Assembly (NCBI RefSeq): GCF_002993325.1
Contig: NZ_PVNO01000005.1
Location: forward strand, 124,001 to 188,000
DNA length: 64,000 bases
Reading direction: 5' to 3'
Source: Alteromonas gracilis
GTDB taxonomy: Bacteria; Pseudomonadota; Gammaproteobacteria; Enterobacterales; Alteromonadaceae
Shown here: positions 27,840 to 35,827 of the stretch, one piece after another
How positions within the stretch are numbered: the stretch's first letter is position 1
How the letters are laid out: each line of letters begins with the position of its first letter
The notes under the pieces: model-generated
Told to the model about the DNA's origin: nothing
The model's database searches: none
The model's input: only the letters and a program-made list of their open reading frames with translations
Position numbers and translations under genes: made by a program

Positions 27840-28214
27840 TGAAGCCTAAATGAGAGTTAAAGAATCAGTATGCCATAGGTGTCAAGTAAAGTGATATGAC
27901 AATCAAGTTATACTGTGAGTGGAGAGAGCAGATCACCTCGCGGAAATAAGCTCACGAACACAACATCCGAACTGCATTGTAAAATGGTGATTTTATCCCC
28001 ACTTTTAAACCCCTTAAGGTGCAAAAGGGCCAAAACAATCTCATCATTGAGAAAAGCACCAATTGTATTAATCGAATTTAAGGTAAGTGGGCAATTGTCT
28101 ATGCGGACTGGTATTATGCTACACTTCGCGGCCTTGTTATTATCGCTGCAGAAACAGGTGTTCTCTGCGCACGATTTTGTTTTTTGATTCTATTTATTGA
28201 GGGACACAGACGCT
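27840..28214. other. Divergent intergenic region uvrA / MFS gene
   Basis: 375 bp with no supported gene. A 90-codon ORF at 27915-28187 has no ribosome site or family resemblance and is likely spurious. A LexA-like sequence CTGT-N8-AGAG at 27913-27928 deviates from consensus and has a GC-containing centre, so I do not call it. TTGACA is present on the minus strand near 27880 but with no convincing -10 partner at the right distance. Confidence 0.4.
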
Positions 28215-29552
28215 TTGAACGCTTTGGAATTGCGCGCCGCGCTTGCACTCGCCTCCGTTTACGTTTTACGCATGATGGGGTTGTTCATGGTTATGCCCGT
28301 GTTGGCTGTGGCCGCGATGGACTATCCAGATTATTCGCCATTGTTGGTTGGACTTGCTGTGGGCGGTTACGGCTTGACGCAGGCTGCGCTTCAAATTCCC
28401 ATGGGCATGATGTCTGATAAATGGGGACGCAAGCCTGTTATCTTGTTAGGGCTTGCTGTATTTGCAATAGGAAGCTTTGTGGCGGCCAATGCCGACAGTA
28501 TGGCCATGATGATTGTAGGGCGTATTCTCCAAGGTGCTGGGGCAATAGCAGGCGCAATAATGGCCTTGGCTACCGATGTAAGCCGCGAAAGCCAGAGAGC
28601 GAAGGTTTTAGCAATTATCGGGATCGCTATTGGTTTTTCATTCTATCTAGCCGTAATTCTAGGGCCGCTCATTGCCAACAGCTATGGTCTCGCTGGTGTT
28701 TTTGGTATTACGGGCATATTGGCCATCCTATGTATGCCATTGGTTAAATGGGTAGTGCCAAACGGTGTGCAGTTAAGTAGTGGCGATACACTGCCACAAA
28801 AAGATCAGTTAAAGCGCTTGGTATTCTCTTCTCAATTATGGCGTTTAAACATTAGCGTTATGATTTTGCATATGATGATAACGCTACTGTTCGTGCAACT
28901 GCCGGTTACGCTTCTGAATTTTGATATGACGTTAGACAGTCACTGGACGGTTTATTTACCTGTTCTAGGCGCGTCAATTGTTGGTCTAATTGTAATGATG
29001 GGAGCAGCAAGAGGTCGTACGCCTAAATCACTCCTTATAACCGGCGTTGTGTTAATGGGTGGCGCGTTTTTAGCGCTGAGTTTAGAAGATAATAGCTGGT
29101 GGTGGGTAACTGCGGCGGTAGTCTTATTCTTTACCGGGTTTAATTACTTAGAAGCGAACTTTCCAGCCTTAGTATCTAGCATTGCCCCCGCAGGTCAAAA
29201 AGGCACGGCGATGGGACTTTATGCAAGCTTTCAGTTTTTCGGCGCATTCTTAGGCGGTGTAATATCTGGATTGGTTACGGATATATGGTCGCAAGAGCTG
29301 GCCTATGGTATCGGTGCTGCAAGCACGCTCGTATGGCTTTTCATCATTTTCGGTGTAAAAGAGGTGAGCCGCGTAAAACGGGTGATGATGCATGGACAAT
29401 TCAATGATACTGATATTGATGTTATCGAAGGTCAATTAATGTCGGTACCAGGTGTACTTGAAGTAACCTTGAACACTGAAAGCAACGCAGTCTATTTAAA
29501 GGTCAATCGAGATTTTGACGCGGTCAAAGCAAAAGATGTTTTAACAGCATAA
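28215..29552 (+). CDS. MFS transporter with C-terminal YAM-like domain (YajR type)
   Basis: A 445-residue major facilitator with 12 membrane helices. Motif A is GMMSDKWGRKPVILLG after helix 2, and helix 4 reads GRILQGAGAIAGAIMALATD. After helix 12 a soluble tail of about 65 residues (FNDTDIDVIEGQLMSVPGVLEVTLNTESNAVYLKV) has the ferredoxin-like YAM domain pattern of E. coli YajR. YajR-type carriers are proton-driven exporters with uncertain substrates. The TTG at 28215 is chosen because TGAGGGA lies about ten bases upstream and the protein then begins as YajR relatives do. It diverges from uvrA. Confidence 0.88.
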   Translation: MNALELRAALALASVYVLRMMGLFMVMPVLAVAAMDYPDYSPLLVGLAVGGYGLTQAALQIPMGMMSDKWGRKPVILLGLAVFAIGSFVAANADSMAMMIVGRILQGAGAIAGAIMALATDVSRESQRAKVLAIIGIAIGFSFYLAVILGPLIANSYGLAGVFGITGILAILCMPLVKWVVPNGVQLSSGDTLPQKDQLKRLVFSSQLWRLNISVMILHMMITLLFVQLPVTLLNFDMTLDSHWTVYLPVLGASIVGLIVMMGAARGRTPKSLLITGVVLMGGAFLALSLEDNSWWWVTAAVVLFFTGFNYLEANFPALVSSIAPAGQKGTAMGLYASFQFFGAFLGGVISGLVTDIWSQELAYGIGAASTLVWLFIIFGVKEVSRVKRVMMHGQFNDTDIDVIEGQLMSVPGVLEVTLNTESNAVYLKVNRDFDAVKAKDVLTA

Positions 29553-29581
29553 AAAGACTTTATGAAAGGAAGTCCCCAGCC

Positions 29582-30166
29582 ATGATTGACTTAAGTAACT
29601 ACAAAGCCATTATTTTTGATATGGATGGCACACTCGTCGACTCAATGGGGGCACACATTGATGCGTGGCAACTGACTTGCAAGGCATTCGATTATCCTTT
29701 TGACCGTGCATATCAGCACAGTCTCGGCGGTGTACCTACAATCGAAACGGTGCAATTGATGAATGCGAAGTACGGTAAAAACCATAACCCTTCAGAGGTT
29801 GCCGTATATAAAAAACAGGCGTTCGAACGTTTGGATCATATACCGAATTTAATACAAGACACGTTAGAGGTATTTAATCACTATAAAGCGAGCATGCCGA
29901 TTGCTGTAGGGACGGGTTCCGACAAACAACATGCGCAATGGGTATTAGATAAACACGGTCTTTTATCTCAGTTGTCCGCCCTAGTCACTTCTGATGATGT
30001 AGCTAATGGAAAACCTCATCCTGAAACTTTTGTGCGAGCCGCAGAACTCATGGGTGTTGACCCACAATTCTGCGTAGTTTTTGAAGACACTGAGATGGGA
30101 AGAAAAGCAGCGCTAGATGGTGGAATGTCGTGTTTTATGATCGAAAACAACAGGCTTGTGTATTAG
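29582..30166 (+). CDS. YqaB-like HAD sugar-phosphate phosphatase
   Basis: A 194-residue HAD hydrolase of the beta-phosphoglucomutase-like group. Motif I is IIFDMDGTLVDSMGAHIDAW, motif II is VGTGSDKQHAQWVL, Lys in GKPHPETF is motif III, and VFEDTEMGRKAALDGGM is motif IV. The whole chain aligns by eye with E. coli YqaB, which dephosphorylates fructose 1-phosphate and 6-phosphogluconate. A GAAAGGAAG ribosome site precedes the ATG, and only 29 bp separate it from the MFS gene, so the two are probably one operon. The real substrate is inferred. Confidence 0.85.
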   Translation: MIDLSNYKAIIFDMDGTLVDSMGAHIDAWQLTCKAFDYPFDRAYQHSLGGVPTIETVQLMNAKYGKNHNPSEVAVYKKQAFERLDHIPNLIQDTLEVFNHYKASMPIAVGTGSDKQHAQWVLDKHGLLSQLSALVTSDDVANGKPHPETFVRAAELMGVDPQFCVVFEDTEMGRKAALDGGMSCFMIENNRLVY

Positions 30167-30178
30167 CGCTATTTTAAG

Positions 30179-30796
30179 CTAGACGGCGTGCTCCAGTTCG
30201 CTCAATGCATCGCCACACTTATGTAACAGTGAAGACTTTATGCGTTTTGTGGCATCAATAATGGCGGTTTGCATCGCGTCAATAGCAATTTCGTTACTGT
30301 CTTTATGATTACTATCCTCTATCACATTCACGCTTTGGCCGCGAAACGTAGCTGAAGGTGAGAATTCGTTAGCATTTCTGGGTTTATACATTACGTCGAG
30401 CACGACAGTCGCAACCATGTTACTCCCTAAGCTTTTCACAAATGCGCGGTTTAACACTATTTTCACGCTGTTGCCTGCTTCATTATTTGGGCTAACATTC
30501 ATAGCTTCTAGGCTTTGCTGCAAAAGCGTGTATAAAGTATCTTCAGTGACATTTCTGCTTCCTACAAGTAAATCTTTACTTGAGCGTGAATCAGTGAGTT
30601 CTGCTAAGTTTATCGGGCACGCTTTAGCTTTAGACATGGCGAGTTGATACTCTTTTCGCTGGGCTTCAGGGATCAGGGAAGAGTCTAATTCTGGCGATGT
30701 AGACTCGCAGCCTATCAACAAAGCTAGTGCACAACAGGCAAAAAATAGGCGCGACGCTGGCTTAATTTTAAACATAGAAAATGTTAATTTTTTCAT
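30179..30796 (-). CDS. Uncharacterised outer-membrane-type lipoprotein
   Basis: A 205-residue lipoprotein: a signal sequence with core LFFACCALALLIGC gives the lipobox LIGC with Cys30, and Glu31-Ser32 after it favours outer-membrane sorting over the Asp+2 retention signal. The mature part is a mixed alpha/beta domain with paired cysteines (CPINL and HKCGD). I do not recognise a family. I take the ATG at 30796; an upstream in-frame ATG at 30949 would place 51 unlikely residues before the signal. It diverges from the hydrolase lipoprotein gene at 30992. Confidence 0.65.
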   Translation of the reverse strand: MKKLTFSMFKIKPASRLFFACCALALLIGCESTSPELDSSLIPEAQRKEYQLAMSKAKACPINLAELTDSRSSKDLLVGSRNVTEDTLYTLLQQSLEAMNVSPNNEAGNSVKIVLNRAFVKSLGSNMVATVVLDVMYKPRNANEFSPSATFRGQSVNVIEDSNHKDSNEIAIDAMQTAIIDATKRIKSSLLHKCGDALSELEHAV

Positions 30797-30991
30797 TAAG
30801 TTATTTTTGTTCTGTGCGGATAAACTACACTCAAGTATATGAAAATTAATAGCGCGAATAAACAGAACAACTGTTGCAAACTGTAACAGCTTATTTAGCA
30901 TAGATTTAGCGTGAAATCTGAACAATGGCGTAATTGAGAGCCAAATCATTCCAGCATTTCACAGTAATGACTCAACACGGACAGTTTTTAA

Positions 30992-31855
30992 ATGACGACC
31001 TTTAAAAATACACTTTTCGGCTTGTTTTTATGTGTTTCTCTTAGCGGATGCGCAATAAACGTTTCTCCCTCTGCTTTTTTCTACCAAGACTCAGAGCAAC
31101 AGCCGTTGGATGTCACCAAGCTACATGCGGCTATTCAAAACGATAAAACGGCAGCGGGTATTACCCGTGTTGAGGTAAAGAATAAAGAGGGTCTAGTTCT
31201 ACGAGGCGTTGCTGTATCTTATCCCAACCCAATTGTTAACATCGTATTTTTTGCCGACAACCGTATGCCTATAAGTGAAAACAACAGTGTTATTCACAGA
31301 TTGGGTAAGTTGCCAGCCAACATTTTATGGTTAGATTATCAAGGAGTGGGGGCCAGTGATAAAGCAAAAGACTTGAGCATTAACGCTATTAAACAAGATG
31401 CCTTAACGCAATTTGACTATGTAGAAAGTGCTTTTGATGCGTCCATTCCAACCATTGTGCATGGTCGAGGAATTGGCAGTTATTTTGCCAGTTATGTTGC
31501 AGCGAATCGAAAAATTGATGCTTTGGTTTTAGATGGGGCTTTCAATAATATTTCAGATTTGATTGCCAACATGGTGCCAGGGTTCTCTAACTCAATTACC
31601 ATGATGAAGCTACACGACGAAGTCCATAGCATGCAAATTGCGCCCATATTGCGCCACTACGATGGCCCGCTTTGGTTAGTAGTAGGAGAGAAAGATAAAA
31701 TTACCCCTTACCCTATAAGTCAACAGTTGCTAGAAGATGCAGCAAGCAGCGAAAAATACATTTCTGTAATCCCTGATGCTACACATAGCGCAACGTTGAA
31801 AAGTGATTACGCGATTAAACAATACAGACAGTTTTTATCAAGATTCGCAAATTGA
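30992..31855 (+). CDS. Alpha/beta-hydrolase-fold lipoprotein lacking the serine nucleophile
   Basis: A 287-residue lipoprotein with lipobox LSGC (Cys20). The fold pattern is that of alpha/beta hydrolases: ILWLDYQGVGASD at about 111-123, the nucleophile-elbow strand TIVHGRGIGSYFASYVA, VVGEKDKITPY with the acid Asp235, and DATHSATL with His265. At the elbow the usual GxSxG is G158-R-G160-I-G162, so glycine replaces the serine. Loss of hydrolase activity, or use of another residue, is the inference; the acid and histidine remain. Its partner and role are unknown; an uncharacterised lipoprotein gene diverges from it. Confidence 0.75.
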   Translation: MTTFKNTLFGLFLCVSLSGCAINVSPSAFFYQDSEQQPLDVTKLHAAIQNDKTAAGITRVEVKNKEGLVLRGVAVSYPNPIVNIVFFADNRMPISENNSVIHRLGKLPANILWLDYQGVGASDKAKDLSINAIKQDALTQFDYVESAFDASIPTIVHGRGIGSYFASYVAANRKIDALVLDGAFNNISDLIANMVPGFSNSITMMKLHDEVHSMQIAPILRHYDGPLWLVVGEKDKITPYPISQQLLEDAASSEKYISVIPDATHSATLKSDYAIKQYRQFLSRFAN

Positions 31856-31871
31856 GCACAATATTCCTCGC

Positions 31872-31880
31872 TGTGGATAA
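31872..31880 (-). promoter_or_regulatory. Perfect DnaA box
   Basis: TGTGGATAA is the complement of TTATCCACA, the high-affinity R1/R4-type DnaA box of E. coli. A single such box can occur by chance; the adjacent GATC cluster makes it more notable. Confidence 0.5.
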
Positions 31881-32201
31881 CTAGTGGAAAACCTTGTTGG
31901 TAAGTCTGTTAATAGCCATATACGGCAACTGATCACGATCATTCGGATTTCAGCTGGTCGGATCACGAAATGCTAGTTAAATCAAGCGCTGTAGCGCGAT
32001 TGGTTCAGATCACATTGTTTTTTGATCGTAAAGGTCCATAGGATCAAGCAATTTTCTTGATTGGGGATAAAAATTAAAAACAAAACGATCAAGTGGATGA
32101 TTTTGTCAATACACTAGTGCTATGAATTTTTTAGAACGTGGCTGAACAAGAATGCACCAAAATACGATTAATCAGCCATTTGCGCTCGCGTTAATTTAAG
32201 C

Positions 32202-32230
32202 ACATACCCGCGGTCTGCAGGTATGTTTTT
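32202..32230 (+). terminator. Plus-strand terminator-like hairpin without an obvious gene
   Basis: ACATACC and GGTATGT (7-bp stem, 11-base loop) are followed by TTTTT. It is oriented for plus-strand transcription but lies 350 bases beyond the nearest plus-strand gene. It could end read-through from that gene or an unrecognised small RNA from the GATC-rich gap. Confidence 0.55.
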
Positions 32231-32256
32231 CCCTAGGATAAATTTGGAAAGTGAGT

Positions 32257-33258
32257 TTAGACTCTTACGATTGAATCGCGCTTAACTACCGTTGGCGTAT
32301 ATTTAAACGTGAGCCCGTCCTCTGGCATACTTCCCGATGCGTACTTTAATGCCAACTCAGCTGCTTTTGCTGCCATCATTTCAACAGGGTAGCGAAGGGT
32401 TGTTAATTTAGGACGGCAGTATTTGGCAAGGAGAACATCGTCATAACCCATTACTGATACCTGGTCGGGAACGGCAATACCGTGGTCTTGCAGCATGGTC
32501 ATTGCGCCAGATGCCATAGCATCATTATAAGCAAGCACTGCCGTAAACTTAGCACCAGTTGCCAATAAATTTTGCATCGCCAGTTCCCCACCTTCTTGGT
32601 CTGGCGTAGCATACTCAATCATACTCTCAGGCAAACTTAAATTTGCGTTGTCGATAGCGTTTCTTATACCTTCAAGACGATGGTTAGGGTCGTCTATTCG
32701 GTATTGACTGCTAATAACGGCAACATGCTTATGGCCTTGGTTAATCGCATACTCGGCCATTAATCGACCGCCGGTTACGTTGTCCAGCCAGACGCATCGA
32801 TTTGCAATTTCAGGAATATAACGGTTTATAAGTACAAAGCCTGGAACTTGTTTGGCGAAGCCTATCAGTGTTTCATCATCCAAGGCCTTACTGTGAACAA
32901 CCATGGCTTCTACGCGGTGCTCTAATAGTGTTTCAATAGCGCGAAGCTCGGTTTCTTTTTCTATAGAGCCAGCACTAAGAAGTATTTGTACATTATTCTT
33001 GCGAGTGACTGATTCCACACCATGAGCGAGCATGGCAAAAAAGGGGTCGTGAAGTTCGGCAATAACTACACCTAAAGACGCGCTTCTTTTAGTTACAAGT
33101 GCACGCGCATTAGCATTGGGGCGATACCCCATTTCTTCCATGATTTTCTTAACCCGTTTTCGGGTGTCGTTACCCACTTTAGGGCCGTTATTAATCACTC
33201 GGGATACTGTTGCCAGGGAAACTCCGGCGGCCTGGGCTATATCTTTTATTGTTGCCAT
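32257..33258 (-). CDS. galR: LacI-family repressor, GalR type
   Basis: A 333-residue LacI/GalR regulator. The N-terminal helix-turn-helix is ATIKDIAQAAGVSLATVSRVINN, followed by the hinge helix YRPNANARAL; the C-terminal periplasmic-binding-protein-like sugar domain (about 60-333) contains GVVIAELHDPFFAML and VSVMGYDD. LacI-family proteins bind palindromes with a central CG pair. Four such sites (core GGTAAACGTTTAACC) sit before galM, galT, the GH36 gene and the TonB receptor gene, and this gene is divergent from galM. I infer that it is the galactose-responsive repressor of all of them; the exact effector is not shown by sequence. Confidence 0.85.
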   Translation of the reverse strand: MATIKDIAQAAGVSLATVSRVINNGPKVGNDTRKRVKKIMEEMGYRPNANARALVTKRSASLGVVIAELHDPFFAMLAHGVESVTRKNNVQILLSAGSIEKETELRAIETLLEHRVEAMVVHSKALDDETLIGFAKQVPGFVLINRYIPEIANRCVWLDNVTGGRLMAEYAINQGHKHVAVISSQYRIDDPNHRLEGIRNAIDNANLSLPESMIEYATPDQEGGELAMQNLLATGAKFTAVLAYNDAMASGAMTMLQDHGIAVPDQVSVMGYDDVLLAKYCRPKLTTLRYPVEMMAAKAAELALKYASGSMPEDGLTFKYTPTVVKRDSIVRV

Positions 33259-33580
33259 GTCTTTATTAACTTCGTTTTTTGCGTGGAAGGCCGTTACAGG
33301 CGTTAGCTATAGCGTACATTATATTTACAAAAAAAGATAAAACATCTCAATTTGGCAATGGTAAGCGGGTTTTAGATGATGTCTAACGCATCATTAGAAA
33401 GCTTACAATTAAAGAGGTCCCACCTTTTATTTTTATCAGGTTAAAGACTGTAAATGCTTATGGAAAACGTATAACCTTTCTACGGCTCAAACACTAATTT
33501 CGATAGCTGTTGTTCACAGCGATATGCCAAAGGTACGCTCTGTTTATCTTGTTGGCACTTACTAAGGTAAATAACTTGTT
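33259..33580. other. Divergent regulatory region galR / galM
   Basis: 322 bp between galR and galM. It contains one GalR-like operator (listed separately) and an ATGATG / CATCAT inverted repeat near 33375-33395. No gene is seen. Confidence 0.5.
33462..33476. promoter_or_regulatory. Putative GalR operator before galM
   Basis: GGAAAACGTATAACC matches 13 of 15 positions of the galT operator core GGTAAACGTTTAACC, with the central ACGT kept. It lies about 105 bp before galM. Confidence 0.55.
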
Positions 33581-34603
33581 ATGAAAATAAATGTTTCTGT
33601 ATTCGGTGAAGTAGACGGCAAGGATGTTTGTGCATACACGTTAAATAACACCAATGGCATGTCCGTAACTTTGCTTAACTACGGTGGTATTATTAAAGAA
33701 ATAAACGTAACCAATGCACAGGGCAGGGTAGTAAGCTGTGTTCAGACATTTGATACGTTGCAGGAATATATAGATGACCCAAGTTATCGTGGGGCAATCG
33801 TTGGTCGCTATGCTAACAGGATTGGAAACGGCACTTTTACGTTAAATGGCGAACAATACCAGCTAGATAAAAATGGCGGTGAACACAACCTTCACGGCGG
33901 CCTTGCAGGCTTTCACAAAAAAGTATGGCAAGCGAATGTGCAGGACTTAAGTGACAGTGCTAGCGTTACATTTAACTTAACCAGTCCAGACGGAGAAGGT
34001 GGCTTTCCCGGAAATGTAGAGGTTTACGCTCGTTATACTCTTAATAACGATAATGAGCTTTCACTTGAACTATCAGCCACAACAGATAAAGAAACACCGC
34101 TTAGTTTTACTCAACATGCTTATTTCACTTTAAGTGAAGAAGCAAAAGTAGGTACAACGCTACTGTATATTGATGCTGAAACAGTAACAGACGCTGATGA
34201 TACGTTGCTACCAACTGGAAAATTAGTTGAAGTACGCGATACACCGTTCGATTTCTTAACGTCTACGGCAATAGCGAAAAGAGCAACTCAACATCAATCA
34301 CATCCCCTATTTGATATGGTGGGCGGTTACGACCATAACTATGTGCTTCGTGCGCCGGGTGGTAGAGAGCCACAAGCGACGGTTAATGCTGTTGATACGG
34401 GAATTACGATGGCGTTATATACAACATTACCCGGTTTGCAGTTCTACACAGGGAATCTTCAAAATGATGATCAGCTTGGCGCACTGTGTTTAGAGCCTCA
34501 GCATTTTCCTGATGCACCGAACAAGCCCGAATTCCCCAACTGTTTTGTAAAACCTAATGAAACTTTCAAAGCTTCAATTAAATATACGTTTAGCACTCTT
34601 TGA
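33581..34603 (+). CDS. galM: Galactose mutarotase (aldose 1-epimerase)
   Basis: A 340-residue aldose 1-epimerase. LNYGGIIKEI is the N-terminal strand, GRYANRIGNGTFTLNG and NGGEHNLHGG are substrate-binding segments with the first catalytic His nearby, FTQHAYFTLS carries the general acid His, GGYDHNYVL follows, and the C-terminal LCLEPQHFPDAPNKPEFPN contains the catalytic Glu. It interconverts beta- and alpha-D-galactose so that GalK can act. It is first in the galM-galT-galK direction but is separated from galT by a strong AT-rich hairpin and a second promoter with operator. Confidence 0.95.
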   Translation: MKINVSVFGEVDGKDVCAYTLNNTNGMSVTLLNYGGIIKEINVTNAQGRVVSCVQTFDTLQEYIDDPSYRGAIVGRYANRIGNGTFTLNGEQYQLDKNGGEHNLHGGLAGFHKKVWQANVQDLSDSASVTFNLTSPDGEGGFPGNVEVYARYTLNNDNELSLELSATTDKETPLSFTQHAYFTLSEEAKVGTTLLYIDAETVTDADDTLLPTGKLVEVRDTPFDFLTSTAIAKRATQHQSHPLFDMVGGYDHNYVLRAPGGREPQATVNAVDTGITMALYTTLPGLQFYTGNLQNDDQLGALCLEPQHFPDAPNKPEFPNCFVKPNETFKASIKYTFSTL

Positions 34604-34619
34604 ATTGGCTATAATGGCA

Positions 34620-34661
34620 AAAGAAAATTAATTGTTATCAATTTAACAATTAATTTTCTTT
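34620..34661 (+). terminator. Perfect AT-rich hairpin between galM and galT
   Basis: Bases 34620-34637 pair perfectly with 34644-34661 (18 bp) around the loop TCAATT. The stem contains only three G-C pairs. It lies 17 bases after the galM stop and ends in CTTTGTTCC, so it could act as a terminator or an RNA processing/stability element. Confidence 0.55.
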
Positions 34662-34670
34662 GTTCCTTAA

Positions 34671-34699
34671 TTGATAAAAAGAGGAGCTTGATATATTAT
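34671..34699 (+). promoter_or_regulatory. galTK promoter
   Basis: TTGATA (34671-34676), a 17-bp spacer and TATTAT (34694-34699) form a strong sigma-70 promoter. The GalR-type operator begins three bases after the -10 box and covers the expected start point, the geometry of direct repression. Confidence 0.75.
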
Positions 34700-34701
34700 T
34701 G

Positions 34702-34724
34702 AAAGGGTAAACGTTTAACCCTTT
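34702..34724. promoter_or_regulatory. GalR operator before galT
   Basis: A 23-bp near-palindrome with core GGTAAACGTTTAACC at 34706-34720, flanked by AAAG and CTTT. The central TAAACGTTTA is a perfect palindrome with the CG centre typical of LacI-family operators. Confidence 0.85.
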
Positions 34725-34771
34725 GAGCTTTACGCGCTATTGCGTAGCTGGCCAATTCAGAGAGAGTGATT

Positions 34772-35827
34772 ATGGGAACTCCTTTCGACCCTACAAATGA
34801 TCCACATCGCCGTTACAATCCGTTGTTGGGGGAGTGGGTGTTAGTGTCGCCTCACCGAGCGAAGCGTCCTTGGCAGGGTGCTTCAGAAGAGCCTAACAAT
34901 GAGCAAAAGCCATCTTATGATGCGTCATGCTATTTGTGTCCGACCAATACGCGAGTAAATGGTGAAGTTAATCCTGATTATAAAGGGACATTTGTTTTTC
35001 AAAACGATTTTGCTGCCCTTAAGCAAGACACTGAACAAGCAAGTGAAAAAAGCGGCCTATTTCAGTTTGAAACCGAACAAGGCTGTAGTCGCGTCATTTG
35101 TTTTTCACCTGATCACAGTAAAACCTTACCTGAACTCACTGACGATGAGCGTGTAGACGTAGTAAACACGTGGAAAGCGCAAACCGAAGAACTCGGCAAA
35201 ACCTATCGCTGGGTGCAGGTTTTTGAAAACAAAGGTTCGATGATGGGGTGTTCGAACCCACATCCTCATGGTCAGGTATGGGCACAGCAACACGTGCCTA
35301 CTGACCCAGCGAAGAAAGTAGTGCAGTTAAAACAATACTTTGGTGATAATGGAACGCCTATGCTTCTTGACTATGCAGAGCAAGAAGTAGCAAAGCAGGA
35401 GCGCGTAGTATGCCAAAACGATGATTGGGTTGTGGTAGTTCCGTATTGGGCAGCATGGCCATTTGAAACTCTTTTATTGCCGCGTTTTGATGTTCAATCT
35501 TTGCATAAGCTTTCAGATTCCCAGTCCCTTTCACTTGCCAAAATTATTGGTGAGATAACGGCGAAATACGACAATCTATTTGAAACGTCTTTTCCATATT
35601 CTATGGGATGGCACAGCGCGCCATTTGATAATGAAGGCCACCCAGAGTGGACGCTACATGCACATTTCTTCCCTCCATTGTTACGCTCAGCCAGTGTGAG
35701 AAAATTTATGGTTGGTTATGAAATGATGGCCGAAGCGCAGAGAGATTTAACGCCAGAACAAGCAGCAGACAGATTAAAAGCACTTCCCACAGTGCATTAT
35801 AAAAAACGTGAGAATGCAAATGGATAA
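34772..35827 (+). CDS. galT: Galactose-1-phosphate uridylyltransferase
   Basis: A 351-residue HIT-superfamily enzyme. The zinc-site cysteines are in [10 protein letters not shown], the catalytic motif is [14 protein letters not shown] with the His that carries UMP, and [28 protein letters not shown] is the conserved C-terminal half. It exchanges UDP between UDP-glucose and galactose 1-phosphate in the Leloir pathway. I start at ATG 34772, preceded by AGAGAG. The galK start codon lies inside its last codons, so translation is coupled. A GalR-type operator controls its promoter. Confidence 0.96.
   Translation: MGTPFDPTNDPHRRYNPLLGEWVLVSPHRAKRPWQGASEEPNNEQKPSYDASCYLCPTNTRVNGEVNPDYKGTFVFQNDFAALKQDTEQASEKSGLFQFETEQGCSRVICFSPDHSKTLPELTDDERVDVVNTWKAQTEELGKTYRWVQVFENKGSMMGCSNPHPHGQVWAQQHVPTDPAKKVVQLKQYFGDNGTPMLLDYAEQEVAKQERVVCQNDDWVVVVPYWAAWPFETLLLPRFDVQSLHKLSDSQSLSLAKIIGEITAKYDNLFETSFPYSMGWHSAPFDNEGHPEWTLHAHFFPPLLRSASVRKFMVGYEMMAEAQRDLTPEQAADRLKALPTVHYKKRENANG

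Larger units (their letters stand above)
31856..32256. other. Convergent gap with DnaA box and GATC cluster (origin-like)
   Basis: 401 bp between the 3' ends of two convergent genes, so no promoter is needed here. It contains a perfect DnaA box TGTGGATAA at 31872-31880, a one-mismatch box TGGGGATAA at 32062-32070, an A-rich stretch at 32066-32085 and seven GATC sites (31931, 31937, 31961, 32008, 32024, 32042, 32087) within 160 bp. These are the ingredients of enterobacterial oriC, though the flanking genes are not those of a chromosomal origin. No credible ORF is present. Confidence 0.5.

Noticed and set aside
27913-27928. LexA-like site upstream of uvrA (CTGT-N8-AGAG)
   Set aside because: One core base is wrong and the centre contains several G residues; E. 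coli uvrA is SOS-regulated, but the site here is not convincing.
27915-28187. 90-codon plus-strand ORF between uvrA and the MFS gene
   Set aside because: No ribosome site, no family resemblance and composition unlike coding sequence; it occupies the divergent promoter region.
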